A stretch of DNA of 64,000 nucleotides from UBA4416 sp963422675 (GTDB lineage Bacteria; Bacteroidota; Bacteroidia; B-17B0; Aurantibacillaceae), in assembly GCA_963422675.2 (NCBI GenBank), contig CAXVYS010000010.1, forward strand, positions 1-64,000, read 5' to 3'. The position numbers and the translations under genes are program-made. Under the pieces are notes generated by a model. The model worked only from the letters and a program-made list of their open reading frames with translations, ran no database searches and had not been told where the DNA came from. Below are positions 1 through 8,643 of this stretch, piece by piece; within the stretch, counting starts at the first letter, position 1, and each line of letters opens with the position of its first letter.

Positions 1-228
1 CAGGTGCTGCTTTTTTAATAGGTCGTGCTACTTTTTTAGCCACGATTTTTCGTGATACTTTCTTTACTCCGGCTTTTTTGGTTACGATTTTTCGGAATGT
101 TTTTTTTAGTACCTTTTTTTGCTGCCGTTTTTTTTGGCAACACTTTTTTTGCTTGACGTTCCTTTTTTTATCCCTGTAGCAGATTTACCTGTCTTTTTAA
201 GGGTTTTTTTTTTTGCAGTTGTTGCCAT
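1..228 (-). pseudogene. Histone H1-like Lys/Ala-rich protein, 5' part, frameshifted
   Basis: Reading down the minus strand from an ATG at 228 gives a very basic, low-complexity protein beginning MATTAKKKTLKKTGKSATG, typical of bacterial histone H1-like nucleoid proteins of Bacteroidota. As written it stops after 40 codons. Removing one base from each of two 8-base A runs (plus-strand T128-135 and T100-107) restores a continuous frame rich in VAKK and KKA repeats (KIVTKKAGVKK, KIVAKKVARPIKK) that runs off the left edge. Both defects are +1 in a homopolymer, the same kind as in the neighbouring maf gene, so I favour sequencing error over true decay. The C-terminal part lies outside the window. 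Confidence 0.6.
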
Positions 229-443
229 GGTAATAATTATTGGTTTGTATAAATTGAGCAACAACTATACCGATACACGTTTATAAGGTTGATTTACAGG
301 AGAATGCTTGCAAAACGGCTATTGTAAAGCCTTGCCAATCATAAGGATAGGAATTATGAAAATAGAAAAAAACAGACGTAACCATTTATTGGGGAACTTA
401 ATCCACAATAAAATTTACCTTAACTACTTTAAAATGGAGTTTA

Positions 444-1042
444 TTAGAACTTGATCAGCTCTTCGTACAATTCTTTAACAGGAAGTCCCATCACATTGTA
501 AAAGCTGCCATCAATTTTATCAATACCAATGTAAACCTATCCAATCCTGTACGCCATAACCACCGGCTTTATCGTAAGGGCTATAATTAGTTAAATAGTA
601 TTCTATTTCTTCTGTTTTTAATTTTTTGAAATATACTTTCGATACATCAAAAAAAGTTGTTTTGCTTATTACCGCTTTTTAAACATACTGCTGTAAATAC
701 TTCATGCATTTTACCGCTAAGCGTTTCCAGCATTTTTTTTTCCTTCTACAAAATTAGCCGGTTTATTAAATGCTTTTCCATCACACCAAACAATAGTATC
801 TGCTGTAATCAAAATTTCAGTTTCTTTCAGATCCTCTTCATAAGCATCTGCTTTTTTTTCAGCTAAGTATAAGGGAATTTCTTCCGCTAATAAATCAACA
901 GGATAAGTTTCTTCTACGTTAAGTGGCTTATTTAGAAAATCAAAACCCAAGGCTCTTTAACAATTCTTGTCTACGAGGGGAGTTGGAGCCTAAAATTAAT
1001 TGGTAAAGGAAATTCTTTAATGGTTTGTTCTATATTATTCAT
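444..1042 (-). pseudogene. maf: Maf-family nucleotide pyrophosphatase, broken by five +1 homopolymer indels
   Basis: Maf proteins hydrolyse non-canonical nucleoside triphosphates (dTTP/UTP-type or modified bases) in the cytoplasm. The gene starts at ATG 1042, overlapping the ubiA stop by 8 bp. The conserved SNSPRRQELL motif, ILITADTIVWCDGKAFNKP, and the C-terminal AGGYGVQDW and FYNVMGLP blocks are all present but in different frames. Five single-base insertions account for every break: 1000-1001, 942-945, 733-741, 649-655 and 533-535. Removing one base from each turns 599 nt into exactly 198 codons (197 aa), the normal family length. All five are +1 in runs, which points to sequencing error near a contig end, although real decay cannot be excluded. 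Confidence 0.75.
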
Positions 1043-1982
1043 ATAAGTATTTAATGATAAATGTAAAGGCAATGCCAAATAACATGATAAATTTAAGCAA
1101 TAAACTTGCCATTTTAAAATCTTTGGATGTTTTTGATCTCATAACCATGATCATTAAAACCACTAAAGGCAGCAATACCAGGAATGTTATGTAATACACC
1201 GCTATATACTGGTTTTCGTAATAAAATTTAAGCCCTGCTAATAAAAGTAAGCCAATTGTAATAATAATTACAAAAAAGGTGACCACCTTACTGGTAATAA
1301 TCCCCCAAACAATAGGCATTGTTTTACAACCCGTTTGCACATCCCCTTTATAATCTTCCATATCTTTAATCACTTCACGGGCGAAAGAGGTTAAAAAAGC
1401 AAAGCCGGAATACCCAAATACGATAATGATAAGTGTTTTTAAAAACGGTGTTAAAAATAAAAGTAGTCTGTAATCTACACCCCCCAGGTAGTAATCATAT
1501 ACCATAGGCATAACAGGGATAGTGGCGGTAAGTAAGGATACGACAATATTACCAACCAGCAATTGTTTTTTAAAATGAGTTGAATAAAACCATAGTAAAA
1601 TAATACTTAAGATTTGAAAGCTTAATAATTTTAGGTTATGACATTTTAGGGCAAGGTATAATCCTAATAACAAACCTGTAACACTGAAAATAATGTGTAA
1701 GATCATGGCCCATCTTCGCTTAATACTCACATCCACTACAACGGTTTCTGGCCTGTTTATTTTATCGGTTTTTACATCAAAGTAATCATTGATGATATAT
1801 CCTGCGGCAGCAATTAGTAAGGTACTTGCCAACGAAATAGAAAATAATGTAATACTGAAGTTAGAAACTTCGTTTATAGTAGAAAATACTAAGTACTTAA
1901 TGCAGATTTGTGTAATGGCAATAATTAAGAGATTCTCAATACGAATCAGTTTTAAAAATGCTATAAAAGGGTTTCTTAGCAA
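1035..1982 (-). CDS. UbiA-family prenyltransferase
   Basis: Integral-membrane aromatic or glycerol-phosphate prenyltransferase of the UbiA superfamily, 315 aa. The two Mg-diphosphate binding motifs are visible: NDYFDVKTDKINRPE (NDxxDxxxD) near residue 65 and the second Asp-rich segment DMEDYKGDVQTG near residue 210. About eight to nine hydrophobic helices cover the rest. Bacteroidota members of this group are often annotated as geranylgeranylglycerol-phosphate geranylgeranyltransferase-like; the exact substrate cannot be told from sequence. The start used is TTG at 1982, with a TAACTTTC -7-like element at 2000-2007 just upstream. It overlaps maf by 8 bp, so the two form an operon. Confidence 0.85.
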   Translation of the reverse strand: MLRNPFIAFLKLIRIENLLIIAITQICIKYLVFSTINEVSNFSITLFSISLASTLLIAAAGYIINDYFDVKTDKINRPETVVVDVSIKRRWAMILHIIFSVTGLLLGLYLALKCHNLKLLSFQILSIILLWFYSTHFKKQLLVGNIVVSLLTATIPVMPMVYDYYLGGVDYRLLLFLTPFLKTLIIIVFGYSGFAFLTSFAREVIKDMEDYKGDVQTGCKTMPIVWGIITSKVVTFFVIIITIGLLLLAGLKFYYENQYIAVYYITFLVLLPLVVLMIMVMRSKTSKDFKMASLLLKFIMLFGIAFTFIIKYLYE

Positions 1983-2041
1983 ACTGTTTTTTTAGAACAG
2001 AAAGTTAGGAAATAAAAATTTAATTTAGCAATAAAAAAACG

Positions 2042-2632
2042 ATGATTGATCTAAGTTCTTCTTATTGGAATAAACGCTATACCCATGATGATTTTACCTG
2101 GGATCTTGGGGCTGTATCTACACCACTTAAAGTGTATATAGATAAACTTAAAAATAAAGATCTTAAAATTTTAATTCCCGGTGCCGGAAATGCTTATGAG
2201 GCCGAATACCTTCATCAATTGGGTTTCGCCAATGTGTTTGTGTTGGACTTTGCCTTACAGCCCTTACAAAACATAAAAGCTCGTATTCCTACCTTCAATC
2301 AAAACCATTTAATACAGCAGGATTTCTTTGAACATACCGGCCAATATGATCTCATTATAGAACAAACCTTTTTTTGTGCCATAGACCCTGCGTTAAGAAA
2401 ACGTTATGTAGTTCATATGCTGGAGCTATTAAAACCCGGAGCTAAACTATCGGGAGTTCTATTTAATGATGCATTAAATACAGATAAACCTCCATTTGGC
2501 GGATTTTTAGAAGAGTATGAAAAACTGTTTTTTCCTGCTTTCCATGAGATTTGTATGGAACCTTGTTATAATTCCATTAAGCCCAGAGCAGGCAGAGAAT
2601 TGTTTATGATACTAGAGAAACCAGTAGTATAA
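2042..2632 (+). CDS. SAM-dependent methyltransferase, TPMT family
   Basis: A 196-aa class I methyltransferase of the thiopurine S-methyltransferase-like family. The N-terminus has the SYWNKRY and FTWDLGAVSTPL segments typical of TPMT-type enzymes. The SAM-binding glycine motif is ILIPGAGNAYEAEYL, followed by the acidic strand end VFVLDFA and the family block IIEQTFFCAIDPALRKRY. These enzymes methylate thiols, halides or metalloid ions; the physiological substrate here is unknown. It is divergent from ubiA, with 59 bp between starts, and is probably monocistronic. Confidence 0.85.
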   Translation: MIDLSSSYWNKRYTHDDFTWDLGAVSTPLKVYIDKLKNKDLKILIPGAGNAYEAEYLHQLGFANVFVLDFALQPLQNIKARIPTFNQNHLIQQDFFEHTGQYDLIIEQTFFCAIDPALRKRYVVHMLELLKPGAKLSGVLFNDALNTDKPPFGGFLEEYEKLFFPAFHEICMEPCYNSIKPRAGRELFMILEKPVV

Positions 2633-2679
2633 TCGGTTAAGTATTTTTTTTACTAACTTTACATGATACATTCATTATT

Positions 2680-3237
2680 TTGGAGGACATCAAAAGTATA
2701 TTTGAAGAAAAACAATACATGGGCCATAATCGCTTGAGTATGATATGGCGTACAGGTATTGCTTTGTTTTGCTTTGTGGGTTATTACTGGAGTGAAAATC
2801 CCAAACCTGTAGATGTTGCTATTTTTCGTATTGGTTCCTATCCTGCATTGGATATTCCTCAATCAGGACAAATATTTTTTTTATTGGGATTACTGGTGCT
2901 ATTGTTTTCAGTAATGCTCACATACATTTTGCACATTCATACAAAAGTGTATAATACTTATCTTGTAATTGATGGTTTCTGGACAGCCCGCAGAGTGAAA
3001 ATAAATTTAGATACGATTGTGCATGTTAGGAAAAGTAAATATAAAAGGCATTTTTTCAGAAGAACCGTCTATAACCTCCATAGCCAGGGAATTATAAGGT
3101 TTTATACCAGTGGAAATGAATTTGTGGAAATAAAAGATAATACAGGATTTACGTATAGAATAGGTTCACAAAAAGCTTCGGAACTGTATCACCTGTTAAA
3201 AAAACAATTGCACATTTTAAATAGTGCTACCCATTAA
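2680..3237 (+). CDS. Membrane protein with two TM helices and a cytoplasmic C-terminal domain
   Basis: A 185-aa protein I cannot assign to a named family. Two hydrophobic helices lie near residues 25-40 and 62-85. The C-terminal half (VYNTYLVIDGFWTARRVKI ... FVEIKDNTGFTYRIGSQ) is beta-rich and basic and looks like a small PH-like membrane-associated domain; that is inference. The only in-frame start before the first helix is TTG at 2680; ATG codons further in would remove conserved-looking sequence. Its stop overlaps the convergent lptD stop by 4 bp. Confidence 0.6.
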   Translation: MEDIKSIFEEKQYMGHNRLSMIWRTGIALFCFVGYYWSENPKPVDVAIFRIGSYPALDIPQSGQIFFLLGLLVLLFSVMLTYILHIHTKVYNTYLVIDGFWTARRVKINLDTIVHVRKSKYKRHFFRRTVYNLHSQGIIRFYTSGNEFVEIKDNTGFTYRIGSQKASELYHLLKKQLHILNSATH

Positions 3238-5855
3238 TTGGCAATGGTTGTTCCGTTACCTTTCCTGATTTTGGCATCACTCAGCATGCTGGTTTTTAAA
3301 TTAATAGTTAAGCTGTAACTTTTCCGGAAACCAAAAGGAATCCAGTCTATACGCGCTTCCCAACATTTTAAATCACGGTATAAGTTAACACTTGTATAAC
3401 TTATATTTTTAGCGCTAAAATCATAACCGGTTGATACGCCTATCTTCCAGTACTTGGTAACTGCAATATCTCCGGTTGCACGTAACGTCTCTATCTTTTT
3501 AATTTGAGATTGGGTAGGGTCTTTATTAAATGTAATAGAGTATTGCATATTCAGGTTCCAGGGGAGCTGTGCCTGGCTTTGTGTTGTATTTGTAGGAGCA
3601 GCACCTCTTTCCACGCCATTTGTGAGGTCAGGCTTTTTTGTTTTCATAGCCTGTACAACGCTTGAACTAAACGACGCACTTAAAGCGATATTACCTGTCG
3701 TAAAACGTAAAACCTTTCCACCTTTATTAAAGGAGAAATCTTTCGTTCTGTATTTCGATACCTGATCATAATAATAAGGATCGAAAACAGATCCGAAGTT
3801 CAGGTCAAAAAATTTCCAGATCTTGGTACGTCCTGTCATGGTAACCAGGCTCATTTTAAAACTATCAGCCGCAAAGTTATAGGTTCCGTTAAATCCTAAG
3901 TTTTGAAGTATCTGTACTTTATTATACACAAAACCGGTATCCGTATTTTTCCTGACCTTCGCATCCAGCGTATTATTCAGGTTAATTCCCAGGCTATTTT
4001 GCTCTCCCGGAGCAGGCCCGGTAAACATCGCATTTTCAAACACAGAATATTTATTTAAGTATCTGAAAGTAGTATCTGTATAGGTTTGTTTATAAAAACC
4101 ATATTGCTTTGCTCCGTAATCGGGTCTGTAAGTATAATTTAAAGTAGGAATCAATAAATGCCTGATTTGTTTAATGTGTTTACTTTTAAATAAATAATCC
4201 ATAAATACTTTAGTAGAAAGGGCTGTACTAAAGTTAGCGTCATACCCTGTTTTAAATTCTTTTACGGTATTTGTCTTTACTGTATTAGTAGCATAATCCA
4301 GGTATTTGTCACTTGTTTTAGTAGTCATTACCGCACTTAGGTTTAAAGAAGGCGTTAAGGTGAAATATTTGAATAAAGTAATGTTTGTGGATATGGGCAC
4401 ACTGTGTCGCACACCATATTTTAATTTATCACTGATATCGCCTTTAAAAATAGAGCTGTCGTAACCTGATAAAGTATTACGTGCTTCAAATAAATAACTG
4501 ATTCCCAATTGATCGATCGGATTTTTTTTGATCCGGCCTTCTTTTCTAAACGGGTAAAAACGGTTGATATTAAAGGTGAGTTCCGGAAACGACAGGTTCA
4601 TCAGTTTGGTTTGAGTATTTTGATCATGCCTGGCTGTTAAACTCAACGAAGACGTTTTAAATGTTTTGGTATAATTAATACTGGAGTAAAAGGTATTGGT
4701 TAGGTATTGCCCTGTATTAATGGAATTGAACTTATTGTATTTGGAAGTTTTAATATTGACGTCACTGCTGAATCTTACAGAAGGATTATTTTTTTGATCC
4801 TGGTGATGACTCCACACAATAGATACATCCTTTTGTTTATTATACTGGGAAGGAATTTCTTTTTCTCCGAACCTGAATTCAGAATAGCCCAGGGAAAGAG
4901 AGCCTGTATATTTATAATTAATATTATAGTTATTAATGGTTCTTAAACCCCAGCTGCCGTTGGTGTATAAATCAGTTCTGATGGTCATATCGGTTCTGTC
5001 GTTGATCCCCCAGTAGAAGCCACCATCTTTTAAATTGAATCCTAAGGTTTCACTACTGTTAAACGTAGGAATTAACAAACCCGAATGCCGCTTTTTAGTA
5101 TTTGGAAAATAGCCAAACGGTAAACCCAATGGAGTAGGGACTCCACCAATTTCGAGGTACATAGGGCCTGTTACAATTTTATCATCAGGAATGATCTTGG
5201 CTTTTTTGGCTCTGAATATGGTTCGCGAATCTTCAAACTGGCAGGGAATACATTTCAGATCCTTCATGTACACAACATTGTTACTGTCTTTTTTTACCTC
5301 ACTGCCAAGTAGCAGTAATTCGCCCTCTTTGGTAATGATACCGTATATTTTACCTTTTTTGGTTTTAACATTGTATATGATCTTGTCGGCTCCCGATTCT
5401 TGCCCACCTACCTTAAAAATGGGCGTTCCCGTCTTTTTTCCTAAACTATCTTTTGTACCGTAAGCAGTGATGGTGTTTTTTTCGTTATCTACTTCAATAA
5501 ACTCCGCTTTAATGTTCATGTCTTCATACTCAACATACGCATCACCAAATAAAAACACTTTTTGCCCCTTGGTTTCGTATCTTATCGAATCCCTGGCGTT
5601 ATAAATAACCTTATGGTCTAAAGCCTGCTTATCGTCTGTATCAAGAGAATCTACAGTTACTTTTTTTAGGGAATCTTCAGGTAAAGGTTTTGGAAGGGCA
5701 TTGTTTACTGAGCCTGTATCGGCTTTAGCACTTAGGTTATTGGGGTTTTTAATAGTCTTTGTATTCTTTGTTTTCAGGTCGGATTGTGCCCATACAGACG
5801 TATTACTTATTAACAATAATAAGAGTAAAAAAAAGATATGTTTAAGCGTAATAAT
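3234..5855 (-). CDS. lptD: LptD-like LPS-assembly outer-membrane protein
   Basis: Large outer-membrane protein of the OstA/LptD group, the beta-barrel that inserts lipopolysaccharide into the outer leaflet. After a signal peptide ending TSVWAQ, a short low-complexity linker leads to an OstA-like beta-jellyroll (VFLFGDAYVEYEDMNIKAE ... GADKIIYNVKTKKGKIYG), then a long barrel made of alternating amphipathic strands up to the C-terminus. No ATG or GTG precedes the signal peptide. The hydrophobic core extends upstream to codons ATT 5850-5855, just before an in-frame stop at 5868-5870, so ATT (behind GAAGGA) or TTG 5816 must start translation. Divergent from the amidase at 6005, which suits a shared role in building the envelope. 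Confidence 0.85.
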   Translation of the reverse strand: MITLKHIFFLLLLLLISNTSVWAQSDLKTKNTKTIKNPNNLSAKADTGSVNNALPKPLPEDSLKKVTVDSLDTDDKQALDHKVIYNARDSIRYETKGQKVFLFGDAYVEYEDMNIKAEFIEVDNEKNTITAYGTKDSLGKKTGTPIFKVGGQESGADKIIYNVKTKKGKIYGIITKEGELLLLGSEVKKDSNNVVYMKDLKCIPCQFEDSRTIFRAKKAKIIPDDKIVTGPMYLEIGGVPTPLGLPFGYFPNTKKRHSGLLIPTFNSSETLGFNLKDGGFYWGINDRTDMTIRTDLYTNGSWGLRTINNYNINYKYTGSLSLGYSEFRFGEKEIPSQYNKQKDVSIVWSHHQDQKNNPSVRFSSDVNIKTSKYNKFNSINTGQYLTNTFYSSINYTKTFKTSSLSLTARHDQNTQTKLMNLSFPELTFNINRFYPFRKEGRIKKNPIDQLGISYLFEARNTLSGYDSSIFKGDISDKLKYGVRHSVPISTNITLFKYFTLTPSLNLSAVMTTKTSDKYLDYATNTVKTNTVKEFKTGYDANFSTALSTKVFMDYLFKSKHIKQIRHLLIPTLNYTYRPDYGAKQYGFYKQTYTDTTFRYLNKYSVFENAMFTGPAPGEQNSLGINLNNTLDAKVRKNTDTGFVYNKVQILQNLGFNGTYNFAADSFKMSLVTMTGRTKIWKFFDLNFGSVFDPYYYDQVSKYRTKDFSFNKGGKVLRFTTGNIALSASFSSSVVQAMKTKKPDLTNGVERGAAPTNTTQSQAQLPWNLNMQYSITFNKDPTQSQIKKIETLRATGDIAVTKYWKIGVSTGYDFSAKNISYTSVNLYRDLKCWEARIDWIPFGFRKSYSLTINLKTSMLSDAKIRKGNGTTIAN

Positions 5856-6004
5856 AAATCCTTCGGGTTAAATTTACCTAAACCTGCAAAACTAACAATT
5901 ACTGGGGTAAATGACTATGAAATAACCAAAATTTAAAGAATTAAAACATAAAAAAATATAAAGCCATTTGCCGGGTTATTAGCAAATACAAACCATACGA
6001 TTAT

Positions 6005-7648
6005 ATGAAATTGAGGAACCTCCATTCCCGGAAATTACGACTACTATTACTGTTTTTACTAGTGAGTATAATAGGGATTGTTATATGCAGTAGCTTTTAT
6101 ATTCCTAAAGATGGTAAGCGAAAAGTGAAGGTAATTGTAATTGATGCCGGCCATGGCGGAAAAGACCCCGGTTGTAATGGTGTTACCCATAAGGAAAAAG
6201 AAGTAGCTCTGGCGGTAGCATTGAAACTCGGAAAGCTCATTGAGGAAAATATAAAAGATGTTAAAGTAATTTATACCCGTAAAACGGATGTATTTGTGGA
6301 GTTGGAAGACAGAGCTAAAATAGCCAATGATAATAATGCCGATCTGTTTATTTCCATTCATTGCAATGCGGCCGGTAAACCCGTTATGATCAAGGATAAA
6401 AAAACCGGGAAATTAAGAGCAAAAACCTTCAAAAATTCCAAAGGAAAACTGGTGGTGGTTGAAACCACTAATCCTTTACCTTATGGTTCAGAAACCTATG
6501 TAATGGGGTTGAAAAACGAAGAAGGCAAAATGAAAGTGGCGCAACGGGAGAACTCGGTAATTTTAATGGAAGATAATTACGAGAGTAAGTACCAGGGCTT
6601 TGACCCGAATAGCGAGGAAAGTTATATCATTATGAGTAACTACACGTCGGGATATGTGATACAAAGCGCAGGCCTTGCTTTAAAAATTCAGGACGAATAT
6701 TCTAAACGCGCGGGGAGGGTTGATAAAGGAGTACACAGGCAAAGTATTTGGGTATTGTGGAGAACATCCATGCCAAGTGTATTAACAGAGATAGGCTATT
6801 TAACCAACCCTCAGGAAGAGAAGTTTTTAGGCTCAGAAAAAGGGCAGGAATATATGGCAACCTGCTTATTCAGGGCTTTCAGGAAATATAAGGATGAACA
6901 GGAAGGCGTTAAAAGAGAATACGACGATGCCATTGAAAAGCAGAAAAACCTGGAGAAAGAAGTGCAGGTAACGGTAAATGAAACAGATGTGGTAGAGGGC
7001 GATGATGAGGACGATTCCAAAAAAGATAGTTCGAAAGCGGATGTAAAAGTGACAATAGAAGAGGATGAAAAAAAGTATAACGAATTGGTTGCAGTCGCGG
7101 ATGTGTCGTTAAAGAACAAAAATTATACAGATGCAAAACTATTATATGAAAAAGCCAATAAGCTTCATAAAAGTACTGATGAGTATTGCACCAAAAAATT
7201 AGCGGAGATCGAAACCATTGAGAAGAAAGAAGAGCTTGATAAACAAAAGAAAGAGCTTGAGAAGCAGAAAAAAGAGGAAGAAGCTGAGAATAATAAAGTG
7301 GTAGATAAAAATGAGATCATTAAAAACTACAAAGACAAAACTAAAAAAGACAGCACTAAAGTCGTTCAGGTTACGAAACCAAAAGGCATTGAATTCAGAG
7401 TGCAGTTTGCGAGTACGGATAAGGAAGTAGATTCTAAAACGAAATACCCGAATGTAACGCAGGTTACATTTTATAAAGCAGGAGCCATTTTTAAATATAC
7501 TTCGGGTAGTTTCTCTTCCTTTGAGGAAGCCGGTAAGCAGCAGGCAAAACTCAAAGAATTAGGTTATAAAGATTGTTTTGTTGCAGCTTTCAAAGATGGA
7601 GCCCGTATGGATATTAATGAAGCTAAAAAGCAAACGGAAGGAAAATAA
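6005..7648 (+). CDS. N-acetylmuramoyl-L-alanine amidase with C-terminal SPOR-like domain
   Basis: Zn-dependent peptidoglycan amidase (Amidase_3), 547 aa. A TM or signal anchor lies at about residues 10-30. The catalytic domain, about 39-300, shows VIDAGHGGKDPG (Zn His), SIHCNAA (Zn His) and LTEIGYLTNPQEE (catalytic Glu). A long insert after HCNAA and a Lys/Glu-rich coiled-coil stretch (about 300-465) follow. The last 75 residues (EFRVQFASTDKEVDSK ... LKELGYKDCFVAAFKDG) have the SPOR-like glycan-binding pattern. It probably cleaves stem peptides at the division site or during wall turnover. It is divergent from lptD. Confidence 0.9.
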   Translation: MKLRNLHSRKLRLLLLFLLVSIIGIVICSSFYIPKDGKRKVKVIVIDAGHGGKDPGCNGVTHKEKEVALAVALKLGKLIEENIKDVKVIYTRKTDVFVELEDRAKIANDNNADLFISIHCNAAGKPVMIKDKKTGKLRAKTFKNSKGKLVVVETTNPLPYGSETYVMGLKNEEGKMKVAQRENSVILMEDNYESKYQGFDPNSEESYIIMSNYTSGYVIQSAGLALKIQDEYSKRAGRVDKGVHRQSIWVLWRTSMPSVLTEIGYLTNPQEEKFLGSEKGQEYMATCLFRAFRKYKDEQEGVKREYDDAIEKQKNLEKEVQVTVNETDVVEGDDEDDSKKDSSKADVKVTIEEDEKKYNELVAVADVSLKNKNYTDAKLLYEKANKLHKSTDEYCTKKLAEIETIEKKEELDKQKKELEKQKKEEEAENNKVVDKNEIIKNYKDKTKKDSTKVVQVTKPKGIEFRVQFASTDKEVDSKTKYPNVTQVTFYKAGAIFKYTSGSFSSFEEAGKQQAKLKELGYKDCFVAAFKDGARMDINEAKKQTEGK

Positions 7649-7722
7649 ATTTTTTTACGCTAATGTTTTATCTGATTATCAAGAAATAACATCTTATTTC
7701 TTTTTTTATTAAGTAAAAATCT

Positions 7723-8400
7723 ATGAGAAAACTAACCCTATTGTCTTTTATTTTTTTATGGCATATAGGAAGTTGCCAGTATCTTACTATTAATTCACTA
7801 AGAGGCAGTTTTCATGCATCCAGAATACAAGAAAGGAGGTCTGGTTTTCTCGTATATCTTTATGAGAGTAAAAAACGTGTTTTGTTGAATGAAAGAAGCG
7901 TACTAAATTATACAGATGAAAATGGTAAGTTGATTATAGTTAATGATTCGGTGATTTTTTCTGCAAGAAAAGGCTTTAACAAACCATACGCCAATTTAAA
8001 ACCTATTGAGAATAAAAATTTTAAAAGTTGGCTATATGATAACAAAAGTGTGATGAACGAGAAAAATTTTATAGCCATGCTGAATCATATACCAAATGCT
8101 GATATTCAACAAAATTTGAAAATTATCAGGAGGGGTAAAAGAGTAAGAACGGGATTACTTGTTGCATCATCTGCTGCATTCCTGGTAGGATTACCAATGA
8201 TCATGAGGGGAGCCTTATATTCGTCAGGCAGAAATAGTTATCCGCAAGAAGAAAGGGATGCTGATGCTGCTTTTGTGTTTTATGGGGGTGGGCTTATTAT
8301 TGTGGGGACCAGTTTCGCCCTTAGTACTGTGATTATAAATATGCATCATCATAGGATTCTTAGGAGGAAACTCGTAAAGTTATATAATGAACAACTCTGA
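7723..8400 (+). CDS. Exported protein of unknown function with two C-terminal TM segments
   Basis: 225 aa, not recognised. The N-terminus (MRKLTLLSFIFLWHIGSCQ) is a signal peptide; the Cys before Gln could act as a lipobox but the fit is poor. The middle (residues 25-130) is polar and beta-like with an LNERSVLNYTDENGKL segment. Two hydrophobic helices near 145-165 and 188-210 end in a short basic tail. It follows the amidase by 74 bp with no clear terminator between them, so it may be co-transcribed. Confidence 0.5.
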   Translation: MRKLTLLSFIFLWHIGSCQYLTINSLRGSFHASRIQERRSGFLVYLYESKKRVLLNERSVLNYTDENGKLIIVNDSVIFSARKGFNKPYANLKPIENKNFKSWLYDNKSVMNEKNFIAMLNHIPNADIQQNLKIIRRGKRVRTGLLVASSAAFLVGLPMIMRGALYSSGRNSYPQEERDADAAFVFYGGGLIIVGTSFALSTVIINMHHHRILRRKLVKLYNEQL

Positions 8401-8480
8401 ATTGGAATGGATGCTAACATAAGAGGTTGCTATAAATATGTTTAAAGAATAAATGAAATCAATTTGAAAGAACAGGCTAT

Positions 8481-8643
8481 ATTAATTCAATCCTTAAAAT
8501 TGTAACAACCTCTGCAGTCGTGTTTTTATTTGGCGCTTGTAAAAAATACCCGGAAGATGGTAAAACCAGTTGGCATACACCGGCCGACAGAATTGAACAA
8601 AGACGGGGATTCAGGAATGAGTATTTACACTACCCTCTCTCTA
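8481..8643 (+). pseudogene. Remnant of a small lipoprotein gene
   Basis: In one frame this stretch reads as a typical Bacteroidota lipoprotein N-terminus: a hydrophobic segment, then a lipobox FLFGACKKYPEDGKTSWHTP. There is no ATG, only an upstream TGA and an internal GTG at 8520 inside the signal sequence, and the mature part loses sense after about 30 residues where the frame enters the 3' end of the convergent metallophosphatase gene. I read it as a lipoprotein gene truncated at both ends. The rest of 8401-8480 holds nothing I can identify. Confidence 0.45.

Noticed and set aside
444..1042. Programmed frameshifting in maf
   Set aside because: Five separate shifts, all +1 in homopolymers, would be needed; error or decay is far simpler.
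4707..5463. Plus-strand frames inside lptD
   Set aside because: They lie wholly antisense to a well-supported barrel protein gene and show no conserved motif.
6811..7136. Minus-strand Ser/Phe-rich and His-rich frames opposite the amidase
   Set aside because: They are antisense to the Lys/Glu-rich coiled-coil region of the amidase gene and reflect its codon composition only.
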